DNA from: DATGZX01 sp035296965
GTDB taxonomy: Bacteria; Planctomycetota; Planctomycetia; Gemmatales; Gemmataceae
DNA length: 8,728 nucleotides
Direction: 5' to 3'
NCBI GenBank assembly: GCA_035296965.1
Contig: DATGZX010000358.1
Location: 1-8,728, forward strand
Positions 1 through 6,904 of the stretch are shown here, in pieces. How positions within the stretch are numbered: the stretch's first letter is position 1; every line of letters begins with the position of its first letter. Under the pieces are notes generated by a model. That model was not told the origin of the DNA. It worked only from the letters and a program-made list of their open reading frames with translations, and searched no databases. A program made the position numbers and the translations under genes.

Positions 1-746
1 TGTCCAAGCACGTTGTCGTGATTCGCAAAGTGCTCAACGAGGCTCGAAAACGTGGATTGCTAAGCTCGTTGCCGCCATTCCCAACGATCAGCCGCAAAGA
101 CAACCCTCGATCATATTTTGACGAGAGCGAATACAAGACGCTGCGAGACACGACGAAGCGTCTTGCCTCGGAGAATATCAAAGTCAGATACGTCCCGCTG
201 ACCGACGAGCTGTATGATTTCATTATCTTCGCGACAAACGTCTTCGTTCGTCTAAGCGACTTGAAGCTCCTGCAGCACAAGCACGTGCAGGTCATCAAGG
301 AGAAAGGCGTCAAGTATTTGCTTATCACGCCGCCCGAATCAAAGACTGCCCAGCGCGAGAGCGCGAGCATGGAGGTGGCCGTGGTCGTCTACGAGCGCGT
401 GAGGCGGCGTCATGAGAAGGCGAGCTTGGCCAGTGACGACGACTACGTGTTCTTCCCCGAGCTAAAAAACCGCGAATATGCGCTTGCAACGCTCAGGCGC
501 CAGTTTGAACACGTGCTGAAGGAGGCCGGGCTGAAGCTCGACAAGCAGGGCAGGGTGCGAACGCTTTATTCGCTGCGTCACACAGCTCTCATGTTTCGGC
601 TCCTGAAAGGCGACAAGATCGACATTTTCAAACTGGCGCACAACGCTCTTACGAGCGTCGATCAGCTGGAAAGATTCTATCTCTCTCACGCCCAGAGCAG
701 ACTGATGATCGAGGAGCTCCAGTCCTTTGCCCCAAAACGCAGCTAA
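1..746 (+). CDS. Tyrosine-type recombinase/integrase, 5' partial
   Basis: This is the C-terminal part of a phage-type tyrosine recombinase, which would catalyse site-specific integration or excision of a mobile element. The frame is open to the left edge, so the gene starts outside the window. The GTG at 18 is only the first start-like codon. Residue numbers below count from that GTG. The first 20 or so residues resemble the end of the core-binding domain. Visible catalytic-domain residues are R78 (Arg I, in FVRLSDL), K109 (in ESKT), R187 in box II (YSLRHT, with Tyr in place of the first His), H208 (LAHN) and the likely nucleophile Y221 (ERFYLSH). The spacing of the last block fits the rhizobial type with a TSVDQLERFY-like motif. 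The stop is TAA at 744. No tRNA or attachment site is visible nearby. The gene marks the left part of a probable genomic island with the ATPase and XRE gene downstream. It seems intact over the visible part. Confidence 0.85.
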   Translation, partial: SKHVVVIRKVLNEARKRGLLSSLPPFPTISRKDNPRSYFDESEYKTLRDTTKRLASENIKVRYVPLTDELYDFIIFATNVFVRLSDLKLLQHKHVQVIKEKGVKYLLITPPESKTAQRESASMEVAVVVYERVRRRHEKASLASDDDYVFFPELKNREYALATLRRQFEHVLKEAGLKLDKQGRVRTLYSLRHTALMFRLLKGDKIDIFKLAHNALTSVDQLERFYLSHAQSRLMIEELQSFAPKRS

Positions 747-880
747 ATTGGCTTCGCAGGCCCGCTGCTCGTGAGGTTTTCGGAAGACGAAGATCGGCTC
801 GTACTTGCGATAGCGCCCCCCGATCATGCAGGAGTTTTTGGTCTCTGGAAAACCCTCGCGGTCCAATCGATTCGCACCCG
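747..880. other. Spacer between integrase and ATPase pseudogene
   Basis: No plus-strand gene is convincing here. On the minus strand, a frame from about 985 down to 750 reads as somewhat protein-like, including the stretch CMIGGRYRKYEPIFVFRK. It continues antisense into the integrase, and I do not recognise it. It could be a remnant of an opposing gene or chance. No promoter or terminator is clear. Confidence 0.3.
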
Positions 881-2074
881 GTGAGTGGGCCAGCACGAGT
901 TTCAGCTTGGTCTCGTATTGCACTCGCCCAAGGCGGAGACGCTGAACAGCTTTGGAATCTGGTCGAAGGCGCAGCGGTTGACCGGCAACGCGCCGATGCC
1001 CCAAAAGGCCGCGCACTCATTTCCCGGCGCGCATCCGAGATTGAGCCAGAGCCCATCGAATGGCTTTGACCCGGACGCATCGCACGCGGCAAGCACACAT
1101 GCATTGCTGGCGAGCCCGGCGCAGGGAAGAGCCAAATTTCAATTGCTATCATCGGGGCGATAACCACGGGAGGGGAATGGCCATGCGGTGAAGGCCGCGC
1201 CCCGCTCGGCAGCGTCATCATTCTTTCGGCTGAAGATGGTGACGCCGATACCATCGTGCCGAGGCTCCTTGCTGCCGGTGCTGACCGCACCAAGGTTCAT
1301 ATCGTCTCGGCCGTGCGCTCGGATGATGGTAAGGGGCAACACACCTTCAACCTTCAGGCCGATCTCGATCTCCTCGAAAGAAAGATCGTTGAGATCGGCG
1401 ACGTGGCCTTGGTCATCATCGACCCAGTCACCTCCTATCTGGGCAAGACCGACAGCCATAAGAATGCAGAGGTCCGGGGTGTTCTAGAGCCCATTGGCGC
1501 GATGGCCGAAAGGGTGCGCGCTGGCGTTGTTTCGATCACGCGTTTCAGCAAGTCGGGGGCTGGTACCCACAATAAGGCACTCCACAAATTCATCGGATCT
1601 ATTGCCTTTGTTGGGGCGCCGCGTGCTGCCTTTGTGGTTATCGAGGACGCAGAGGATCGGGACCAGCGGCTGTTTCTGCACGCCAAGAACAACCTTGCGG
1701 CACCCCCTCAAGGTCTCGCCTTCCGGCTCGAGCAGAAGATCGTCGGCCAAGTGGGAAAGGGCATCGTTGCCTGGAGCGTGAAATGGGAGCGCGACCCCGT
1801 CACTATCACGGCGGACGCCGCTTTGGCGGCGGGTAGCGACGAGGCACGCAATGCCCGCGATGAGGCCGAGGATTTTTTGCGCGAGATTTTGGCTAAGGGC
1901 CCCGTGCCGGTGAAAGATGTTAACGATCAGGCTAACGCGCTCGGCATCGCTGAGAAGACGCTAAAGCGCGCCCGTGGCGACCTGGGGGTGAAGGCTACTA
2001 AGAGCGATTTCGATGGTGGTTGGATACTCTCTCTTCCCGAAGGGGGCCAAACAAGCCCGAAGGAGGCCACTTAG
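881..2074 (+). pseudogene. AAA family (RepA-like) ATPase, broken by an in-frame TGA
   Basis: The frame encodes a RecA-fold ATPase of the AAA_25/RepA-like type common beside integrases in rhizobial islands, probably a replication-type helicase or ATPase. Codons 1-62 from the GTG at 881 end with EPEPIEWL, then TGA at 1067-1069, and the same frame resumes with PGRIARGK. From memory of relatives I expect Trp after EWL, so TGG to TGA would be a single change. Walker A (GEPGAGKS) is at 1109-1132. Walker B (ALVIIDP) has its Asp at 1421. The C-terminal 90 or so residues look like a winged-helix region. After the TGA, the first usable in-frame start is the GTG at 1256, which lies beyond Walker A, so re-initiation would give an ATPase without its P-loop. 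A second possible decay mark is ITRFSK at about 1535-1552, where relatives usually have ITHFSK. The true N-terminus is uncertain, and 881 has no good ribosome binding site. A sequencing error or readthrough would make it an intact gene of about 397 codons. Confidence 0.75.
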
Positions 2075-2159
2075 ATATGTGGCCCTCTTCGATACCCATG
2101 GCCCGCTTGGGAATATCTGTGGCCCGAAACAATGAAACAGAAGCCAAGGAGGCGCGCGC

Positions 2160-2408
2160 GTGAGCAATATCCGCACTGGAGCTCAGGTGAAGGCCGCAAG
2201 GGCGCTACTAGGGTTGACCCAGGCCGAAGTGGCTGACGCCAGCGGCCTCCATACAAACAGCATTCGCTATCTCGAAAATCAGGAGCGCGTCACAACGGGG
2301 TATTCGAGCGGCCTCGTGGAGGAGGCGATGAACAAGTTAGGTGTGGTGTTCTTCATCGCGCCAACAATTGGAGTCAGGCTCAAAGGACATAGCGAGTTCG
2401 GAATGTAA
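2160..2408 (+). CDS. Small XRE-family helix-turn-helix transcriptional regulator
   Basis: This 82-residue protein is nearly all one Cro/C1-type DNA-binding domain. The motif runs from about residue 20 to 41 (TQAEVADASGL, then NSIRYLEN), preceded by a first helix around VKAARALLGL. The tail after residue 60 is short and hydrophobic (GVVFFIAP), as in many rhizobial single-domain XRE proteins whose C-terminal strand may help dimerise. The start is GTG, supported by a strong Shine-Dalgarno AAGGAGG at 2146-2152, seven bases upstream. It lies 85 bases after the broken ATPase frame on the same strand, so it was probably the last gene of that island operon. It likely represses genes of the island, but no operator is evident. 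It appears intact. Confidence 0.85.
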   Translation: MSNIRTGAQVKAARALLGLTQAEVADASGLHTNSIRYLENQERVTTGYSSGLVEEAMNKLGVVFFIAPTIGVRLKGHSEFGM

Positions 2409-2709
2409 ATCCGTGTGTTTTGTCGCTGACAGACAATTTTTACAGACCCAGAACATCAGTAATTGTTGTTGAGCGCCAGAATGAGCTGTGCCGCGAGCGT
2501 CTGGTTCTGGCTACCGAGCGGGCCCTCTGTTCCACACTATGCTTCGGCTGGTATTGACCCGGAACGGACAAGGTGGGCGCTCCCACCGGTCATTGACTCA
2601 ACCTCAGCAATCTACGGTAACATCAGACGTTGCACCAAGAGGCGAGCGGCGAGGGATCGCCATCGGGTAAACCTTTGATGTCTAGCGTGCAGCATGGGCT
2701 ACTCAGACC
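2409..2709. other. Intergenic region, 301 bp, no convincing gene
   Basis: This spacer separates the XRE gene from the membrane protein. Plus-strand frames are open for 50-70 codons but match nothing I know. One, from about 2402 to 2554, contains VVERQNELCRERLVLATERA and reads as somewhat protein-like, with no clear start. A possible sigma-70-like -35 (TTGACT, 2593-2598) precedes TAACAT (2618-2623), but the 19-base spacing is too long for confidence. TGTCGCTGACA with a nearby T-run at 2421-2440 is at best a weak terminator for the XRE gene. Confidence 0.4.
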
Positions 2710-4521
2710 ATGACCCGTGACCGGCTTTTGCTCATTGGACTTTTGCTCTGGGGCCTTGCCATGATCGCCCCCGACCTGCTGCGTGTCGCGCACCCCTTTG
2801 GCTCCTTCGGCTTCTACGCCAACAATGACGGACTGATATACAATGTCACCGGCCCCTTTCCCGACGAAGATTCCTCGCCTGCGTGGAAGGTCGGGTTGCG
2901 CGTCGGTGATCGGCTCGATCTTTCACACCTTCGATGCACCCTCAAGAATCTTGCCGCTTGCGGCAGTGCCCTCGTCGCGCTTGGCGGCGTTCAATTCGTC
3001 CTGCCGGGGCGCATCCTTACCATCGACGTTGCCGCAACAGGTAGCCGGCCGGCTCGGCAAGTAACGCTTGTTGCAGAGCAGCGTCCATCCAACTTCCTTG
3101 TCCGCGCCGTGCTCATTCTCGATCAGATTGCTGGGATTCTGGTGCTGGTTGCGGCTGCCTGGCTCGTGTGGTCGAGGCCATCAGCGATGAGTTGGGGCTT
3201 CTTCCTCTATGTGAACTGGTTCAACCCCGGGCAGGCTTATGCGTTTTATGCCATCCTGCAACAGTGGCCAGCCCTATTGCTTGCGCAAGATCTGGCTGGT
3301 TGCGCGGCGCAGGCCGCTGGCTTCGCGGGATTGCTTCTTTTCGTCATTCGCGTCCCTAACAACAAGACAGAACCCAAATGGAGGCTCGTGGAGCGGGCGC
3401 TGCCGTTTGTAGCGTTGGCCTTTGCTTTGGCGCTTATCGCTTCCTACGGCAGTATGTTGGGTTACCCAACGGAGACGGCAACGCGCGCGGGAATTATTGC
3501 CGGTTTTGCCGTTGCCTTTTGCGCACTCGCAATCCTGATGATGCGGCGGCGGAGCCAAGCGCCAGCGGATTATCAGCGCTTGCGGTGGGTGCTTTGGGGC
3601 TGCGTCATAGGGTTGCCCTCCTTCCTTATCGCCGAGCTCGCCTCTGAGACGGCAACCTTCGACACTGCCTGGGGGGACTTCACGCCCTCTGAGGACATCA
3701 TCGGTCTTCTCTTTCTCGTGAACGGCATCCTCTGCCTGTTCGTGTTCGAGGCTATCCGCCGGCCGCGCGTCGTCAGCGTGTGGATTCCCCTCCGCCGCGT
3801 GACCATTCTCGGGTTCATTCTCACCGCTCCTTCGCTCTTTCTGCATCACCAAGTGGATCGCATCCAGGAGCACCTCCGCCTTCCGGGTTGGACGTGGCTC
3901 GCGCTTGCGGTGGTCGTGTCGTTTCTCATCGCCCAATTGCACGATGGGGCGGTAGACATTGCGGACGGCTACTTCAACAAGTGGCTCGATAAAATAGAGC
4001 ATAAGCTTGGCGAGGCCATCCGCACTGCCCCGACAGTAACCGAGATTGACCGGGTCTTAGCGGATGAGGCGTTTAATGCGCTCAGACTTACGTCTGCCGC
4101 CTCCTTCCGCCAGCAAGGGTCCGTGTTCTCACGCGATGACAATGGGAAGGGCTGGGACAACTCTGCGCGGACGCTTCGACCCCAGGAGCCAATGCTCGCG
4201 CGTTTGGCCAAAGGCCAACCTTTCGGTGTCATGGAACCCCACGTAGACGGGCTCGCTCTCCCTTCCGGACTCAGCCGTCCGGTGCTTGCCGTGCCTGCTG
4301 TCAATCTCGCTCGTTGTTTCGCAGTCTCGCTCTACGGGCCACACGCGTCAGGCACGGACCTCGATCACTATGAACGCTCCATGCTCGCCCGGCTCGCCCA
4401 CGATGCGGCTGCCATGTATGCGGAGCTGGAGAGCAAAGAGTTGCGCCAGAAAGTCGTGTCCCTTGAACGCGAGCTTGAGGTAGCGAGAACGGCAGTGGGC
4501 GCACGCGTGGTCGCAGGGTGA
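2710..4521 (+). CDS. PDZ-like, multi-pass membrane, GAF-like sensor protein without an output domain
   Basis: This 603-residue inner-membrane protein is of unknown specific function. Residues 6-24 form the first membrane segment or signal anchor. Residues 30-125 form a probably periplasmic PDZ-like domain, with the typical PAWKVGLRVGDRLD turn at 57-70. Hydrophobic segments follow at about 132-154, 161-180, 187-214, 229-249, 258-278, 292-312, 329-347, 364-380 and 395-411. Residues 430-570 resemble a degenerate GAF domain preceded by a linker helix. Residues 570-595 (YAELESKELRQKVVSLEREL) look like a coiled coil, then the protein ends. The arrangement recalls ComP-like and other PDZ/7TM sensors, which usually continue into a kinase, cyclase or GGDEF module; none is present here. 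ATG 2710 is chosen because it opens directly on the hydrophobic anchor and an in-frame TAG lies at 2683. No Shine-Dalgarno is obvious. It stands alone, with spacers of about 300 bp on both sides. Confidence 0.75.
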   Translation: MTRDRLLLIGLLLWGLAMIAPDLLRVAHPFGSFGFYANNDGLIYNVTGPFPDEDSSPAWKVGLRVGDRLDLSHLRCTLKNLAACGSALVALGGVQFVLPGRILTIDVAATGSRPARQVTLVAEQRPSNFLVRAVLILDQIAGILVLVAAAWLVWSRPSAMSWGFFLYVNWFNPGQAYAFYAILQQWPALLLAQDLAGCAAQAAGFAGLLLFVIRVPNNKTEPKWRLVERALPFVALAFALALIASYGSMLGYPTETATRAGIIAGFAVAFCALAILMMRRRSQAPADYQRLRWVLWGCVIGLPSFLIAELASETATFDTAWGDFTPSEDIIGLLFLVNGILCLFVFEAIRRPRVVSVWIPLRRVTILGFILTAPSLFLHHQVDRIQEHLRLPGWTWLALAVVVSFLIAQLHDGAVDIADGYFNKWLDKIEHKLGEAIRTAPTVTEIDRVLADEAFNALRLTSAASFRQQGSVFSRDDNGKGWDNSARTLRPQEPMLARLAKGQPFGVMEPHVDGLALPSGLSRPVLAVPAVNLARCFAVSLYGPHASGTDLDHYERSMLARLAHDAAAMYAELESKELRQKVVSLERELEVARTAVGARVVAG

Positions 4522-4606
4522 CGCACTCGCCTGGCGGATGGCTTTCCCGCTGTCCAGAACATCTGCTTCTGGCATCCTGGAACTGTCTGCCGTAGGAACC
4601 GACCGC

Positions 4607-4780
4607 CTACGGGGTACAAAGCGGACTTGGAGATGCTTTTAGGAATTCACGCCCTGGGGGGCGATTATCCGCAGGCCGCCTGAGATCGCTGTCGTAGCGG
4701 GCGACTTTCATGAACGCGTCATGCAGCGACCGCGCCTCACCGGCTGCGAGCATCTCCTGCGCTTGCTGGATAGACTCGGC
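4607..4780 (-). pseudogene. Possible remnant of an unidentified small protein gene
   Basis: On the minus strand a frame opens after a TAA at 4781-4783 and ends at TAG 4607-4609. It reads as plausible protein, with QEMLAAGEARSLHDAFMKVA followed by RYDSDLRRPADN. The only in-frame ATG (4751-4753) would give 48 residues, but its purine-rich AGGAG touches the ATG, so it is a poor start. The sequence upstream of the TAA is occupied by the dispersed repeat, which may have removed the true 5' end. I do not recognise the family. The alternative is a fortuitous open frame. Confidence 0.35.
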
Positions 4781-4784
4781 TTAT

Positions 4785-4822
4785 ACGCGGGGCGATTTTT
4801 TCCGCTCGACCCACCCTGGACC
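4785..4822. repeat. Imperfect dispersed repeat, copy A
   Basis: This segment of about 38 bp matches 6320-6356 in the same orientation with three substitutions and one single-base indel. The shared core is GCGATTTTTT followed, after one optional C, by CGCTCGACCCACC. It lies in non-coding sequence directly next to the minus-strand remnant and ends about 25 bp before the 3' end of the DUF4239 gene. Confidence 0.6.
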
Positions 4823-4845
4823 GCTCGACTCGCATTTTGGTACCT

Positions 4846-5631
4846 TCAATGGCTCCGGGCAGTTGTCTCTAGACGTTTAAACATATCCTCAAGGCGCTCG
4901 AACGCTTGAGGTCCCACGCGGGTAATTCCGGAGAAGGGCTGTTCCAGCGCCATGATCGAGAGCATTACCAGCGCAATCGTGATTGCCAGTCCTGCGCTCA
5001 TTACCACCTGAGCCACGACACTTCTCATGCCGAACAGGAAGCTGAAACCAATTGTGATGCCTCCGGCGGCGAGCAGAACGACCCAAATTATAACCGGCAC
5101 TGCCCTTAATCGACTACTTAGTAGGCGCTCTCGGCGCTGATCGCCAAGATCATTCAGTCTCGCGATTGACACGGTGTACCAAATTTTATCGCGTTCGTTC
5201 TCGGGCTGGAACTGGTAGTAGGTTCGCCACAGTTGGGTATACGCGTCCCAGACTTCGGGACTTGACTTGTGTTCGGCCATGGCCGGCCATTCTTTCTCAA
5301 CCACAAGCCGGGCATATGTGCGGATCTGAGTTCCCACCTCTGAGCGAATGTCATTCGGAAGGGCTTCGGCGTCACGGTACAGATCTATGAGGTCGTTTGT
5401 TTCTGCTTCGAGCGCCGCTTGCGCCTTATCGTACCGTTCCCAGACTATGATGGCCGTGAAACCAAGAAGTACTGCGTACACAACCCCAATGACGGCATAG
5501 ATGAAACCGGCCACCTCATTGTGGCGCTCGAGCACCTCCACGGCGACCCAGCGGCGTACCAGGAAAGTGCCCGCAATCGAGAGGAACACGGCCCCCCCGA
5601 CTAGGAGCATTCCCCATAACCAAGCTAGCAT
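4846..5631 (-). CDS. DUF4239 (bestrophin-like) membrane protein
   Basis: This 261-residue protein belongs to the DUF4239 family, an integral membrane family of unknown function that is distantly bestrophin-like. Membrane segments lie at about residues 5-25, 41-64, 178-200 and 207-228. Between the second and third is a helical soluble loop of roughly 110 residues. Family features seen are the HNEVAGFIYAVIGVVYAVLL block around residues 37-56, an acidic ETNDLIDLYRDAEALP stretch at 77-92, and the closing MALEQPFSGITRVGP motif at 227-241. Length is normal for the family. ATG at 5629-5631 is chosen because AAGAGG (minus strand, 5639-5644) sits seven bases upstream. A second in-frame ATG is at residue 8. 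It is transcribed divergently from the GlsB-type gene, which suggests a link to envelope stress, though this is inference. Confidence 0.88.
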   Translation of the reverse strand: MLAWLWGMLLVGGAVFLSIAGTFLVRRWVAVEVLERHNEVAGFIYAVIGVVYAVLLGFTAIIVWERYDKAQAALEAETNDLIDLYRDAEALPNDIRSEVGTQIRTYARLVVEKEWPAMAEHKSSPEVWDAYTQLWRTYYQFQPENERDKIWYTVSIARLNDLGDQRRERLLSSRLRAVPVIIWVVLLAAGGITIGFSFLFGMRSVVAQVVMSAGLAITIALVMLSIMALEQPFSGITRVGPQAFERLEDMFKRLETTARSH

Positions 5632-5863
5632 GGCAGCACCTCTTCAGCCGCAGTGGTCCGCCGAATCGGGAGGTCCAGTTCAAACCAGACCGGTCAGCAT
5701 TGCGGTGGCCGGGGACCGTGGAACCAGCCCCACGGAAGTATTCGTATAGGCTCACCTTACCCTTCTAACGGGCGCTTGGGCACGTGCCAGTCTGAACAAC
5801 GTGCCTTGAGCGACTCATGTTAAGGAAGGGGCATCTGTCGGTTGGACTTAAGGGGGGAAAATC
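5632..5863. promoter_or_regulatory. Divergent promoter region between DUF4239 and GlsB-type genes
   Basis: This 232-bp spacer must drive both flanking genes. It holds a perfect 10-bp palindrome GGCACGTGCC at 5779-5788, and part of it (ACGTGCC) recurs directly at 5799-5805, so a regulator site is possible. GGAAC at 5720-5724 followed by CGTAT at 5743-5747 resembles an EcfG general-stress promoter, but the spacer is 18 bases and the -10 is not CGTT, so this is weak. Confidence 0.4.
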
Positions 5864-6130
5864 ATGACCGCTACTGCTCTGCTTATAACCTTGGTCATTG
5901 GCGCTGTAGCTGGCTGGCTCGCTGGCCAGTTGGTGCAAGGGACAGGCTACGGCCTAATTGGTGATATTATCGTCGGCATTGTGGGGGCGTTGATCGCCGG
6001 CGTGCTGTTCCCACGCCTTGGCCTTGGTCTCACGCTTGGCGGAGGAATTATTGGCGCGATTGTTGCCGCCACAATTGGAGCGGTCATTCTGCTTCTGATT
6101 GTGCGACTGATTAGACAAGTAGCCAGTTAA
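5864..6130 (+). CDS. GlsB/YeaQ/YmgE family stress-response membrane protein
   Basis: This 88-residue, very hydrophobic and glycine-rich protein belongs to the family also called transglycosylase-associated protein. These are small inner-membrane proteins induced by stress, with no known enzymatic activity. Three membrane segments are visible at about residues 4-24, 33-50 and 57-83. The family's glycine pattern is clear: AGWLAGQLVQGTGYGLIGDI, then GIVGALIAGVLFP, then GGGIIGAIVAATIGA. The length is typical. A purine-rich GGGGGG(AAAA) Shine-Dalgarno lies just upstream of the ATG. It is divergent from DUF4239. In alphaproteobacteria such genes often belong to the general stress regulon, but the promoter evidence here is only suggestive. 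Confidence 0.92.
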   Translation: MTATALLITLVIGAVAGWLAGQLVQGTGYGLIGDIIVGIVGALIAGVLFPRLGLGLTLGGGIIGAIVAATIGAVILLLIVRLIRQVAS

Positions 6131-6319
6131 ACGGCGCGTTGGGCTTCACCCCTCAGGCAGTGCTAAGCCCTCAAGGAAACAAGCATTTTGTCCAAACTCG
6201 GCAAGCTCTAGGGTGCTCCTGAGGGCGAAGGAAATGCCGCCGAGCTTGCGTTAGCCTCAATGACCGAGGGTATGGGCCAGCGGGGGAATTCTTTTGGGCT
6301 CAGCCCAGCAGCCATTCAC

Positions 6320-6356
6320 ACGCGAGGCGATTTTTTCGCTCGACCCACCATGGGCC
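6320..6356. repeat. Imperfect dispersed repeat, copy B
   Basis: This is the second copy of the repeat at 4785-4822, in direct orientation about 1.5 kb away. It lacks one C after the T-run and differs at three other bases. Immediately after it, GTCTG-GCGG-CAGAC (6360-6373) forms a short hairpin that copy A lacks. Confidence 0.6.
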
Positions 6357-6703
6357 ACCGTCTGGCGGCAGACAGAAGCGGGGAACACGTTTTGACTGGA
6401 GTTCTTAACAATGTCGGGAAAACGCCGTTCGCGGCCTCTCTGATCGCGCGCTCTACCGCGGTCGTGAGGCGAGGACCCGCTAGAATTTTATGACAGAGTG
6501 CCGAACCTCCCCGGACTCATGCCACCGCTAGAAGAGCCCACCGCCTTGGGAAGGAGAAGTAACAGTCACCGAGCCACAGCCAAGCCCCTGCTAAAAGGCG
6601 CAATCCTGATAAAAATCGTCGCCACCGGCACTCGCCCAAGTCGGATCGCGCCCGGAGGCGTTCATCGAGAACTTTCAGCGGCCGGTCCTCCGCCCCGCAC
6701 CTG

Positions 6704-6727
6704 CCGGCGCGAAAACCGGCGCGAGAA
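6704..6727. repeat. 12-bp tandem duplication
   Basis: CCGGCGCGAAAA is followed directly by CCGGCGCGAGAA, two 12-bp units with one mismatch. In one plus-strand frame each unit encodes RREN, and a third RREN occurs three codons later with different codons. This is probably a local slippage event. Confidence 0.6.
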
Positions 6728-6794
6728 CAAACCCGGTCGGAGGGAGAATCGCCCAGAAGGACCTGGGTTAGTCCATTTGCTATCTGGACCCTAA

Positions 6795-6815
6795 GCGGAG
6801 GCGGAGGCGGAGGCG
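6795..6815. repeat. GCGGAG short tandem repeat
   Basis: Three exact copies of GCGGAG plus a partial GCG lie in the non-coding stretch. This is a hexanucleotide microsatellite that may vary between strains. Confidence 0.7.
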
Positions 6816-6860
6816 CTCTTCCTTGATGGGCTTGAGCCGACTACCCTGTCGGTATCTGCC

Positions 6861-6884
6861 TTGACCGGGTCCACTTCGGGTCAA
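6861..6884. repeat. Inverted repeat, possible terminator of the 77-residue gene
   Basis: TTGACC and GGTCAA flank a 12-base loop, beginning about 20 bases beyond the stop of the minus-strand gene at 6905. A hairpin could form in that transcript, but there is no U-tract, so a role as terminator is uncertain. Confidence 0.3.
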
Positions 6885-6904
6885 TTGCTACATTTCCCAC
6901 GGAC

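Larger units (their letters stand above)
4522..4845. other. Intergenic region, 324 bp, with remnant and repeat
   Basis: No intact gene is visible. The region separates the PDZ/GAF protein (plus) from the DUF4239 gene (minus), whose 3' ends converge here. It contains a minus-strand coding remnant (4607-4780) and one copy of an imperfect dispersed repeat (4785-4822), both described separately. I see no factor-independent terminator for either gene. Confidence 0.5.
6131..6904. other. Long intergenic region, 774 bp, no convincing gene
   Basis: Two open plus-strand frames, at 6260-6493 and 6498-6794, have poor starts and resemble no family I know. The first contains the dispersed repeat copy, and the second contains low-complexity Arg/Glu/Pro sequence. 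Also present are an inverted repeat CCCTCAGG (6150-6157) with CCTGAGGG (6218-6225), and GGGCTT/AAGCCC (6141-6146 and 6165-6170), just after the GlsB-type gene. The latter could form a hairpin but has no U-tract. Other repeats are listed separately. The region looks like non-coding debris. Confidence 0.5.

Noticed and set aside
462..1016. 184-residue minus-strand open frame
   Set aside because: Half of it is antisense to the integrase catalytic domain. The remainder reads as partly protein-like but matches no family I know and has no supported start.
2463..2678. 71-residue plus-strand open frame in the spacer before the membrane protein
   Set aside because: Non-ATG start, no ribosome binding site, no recognisable motif, and a competing frame reads at least as well.
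3274..4002. 242-residue minus-strand open frame
   Set aside because: It lies entirely antisense to the membrane segments of the PDZ/GAF protein and is rich in charged and His/Pro residues, typical of a shadow frame.
5720..5747. EcfG-like promoter GGAAC...CGTAT upstream of the GlsB-type gene
   Set aside because: The spacer is 18 bases rather than 16-17 and the -10 is not CGTT. The family is often EcfG-controlled, but the site itself is too weak to call.
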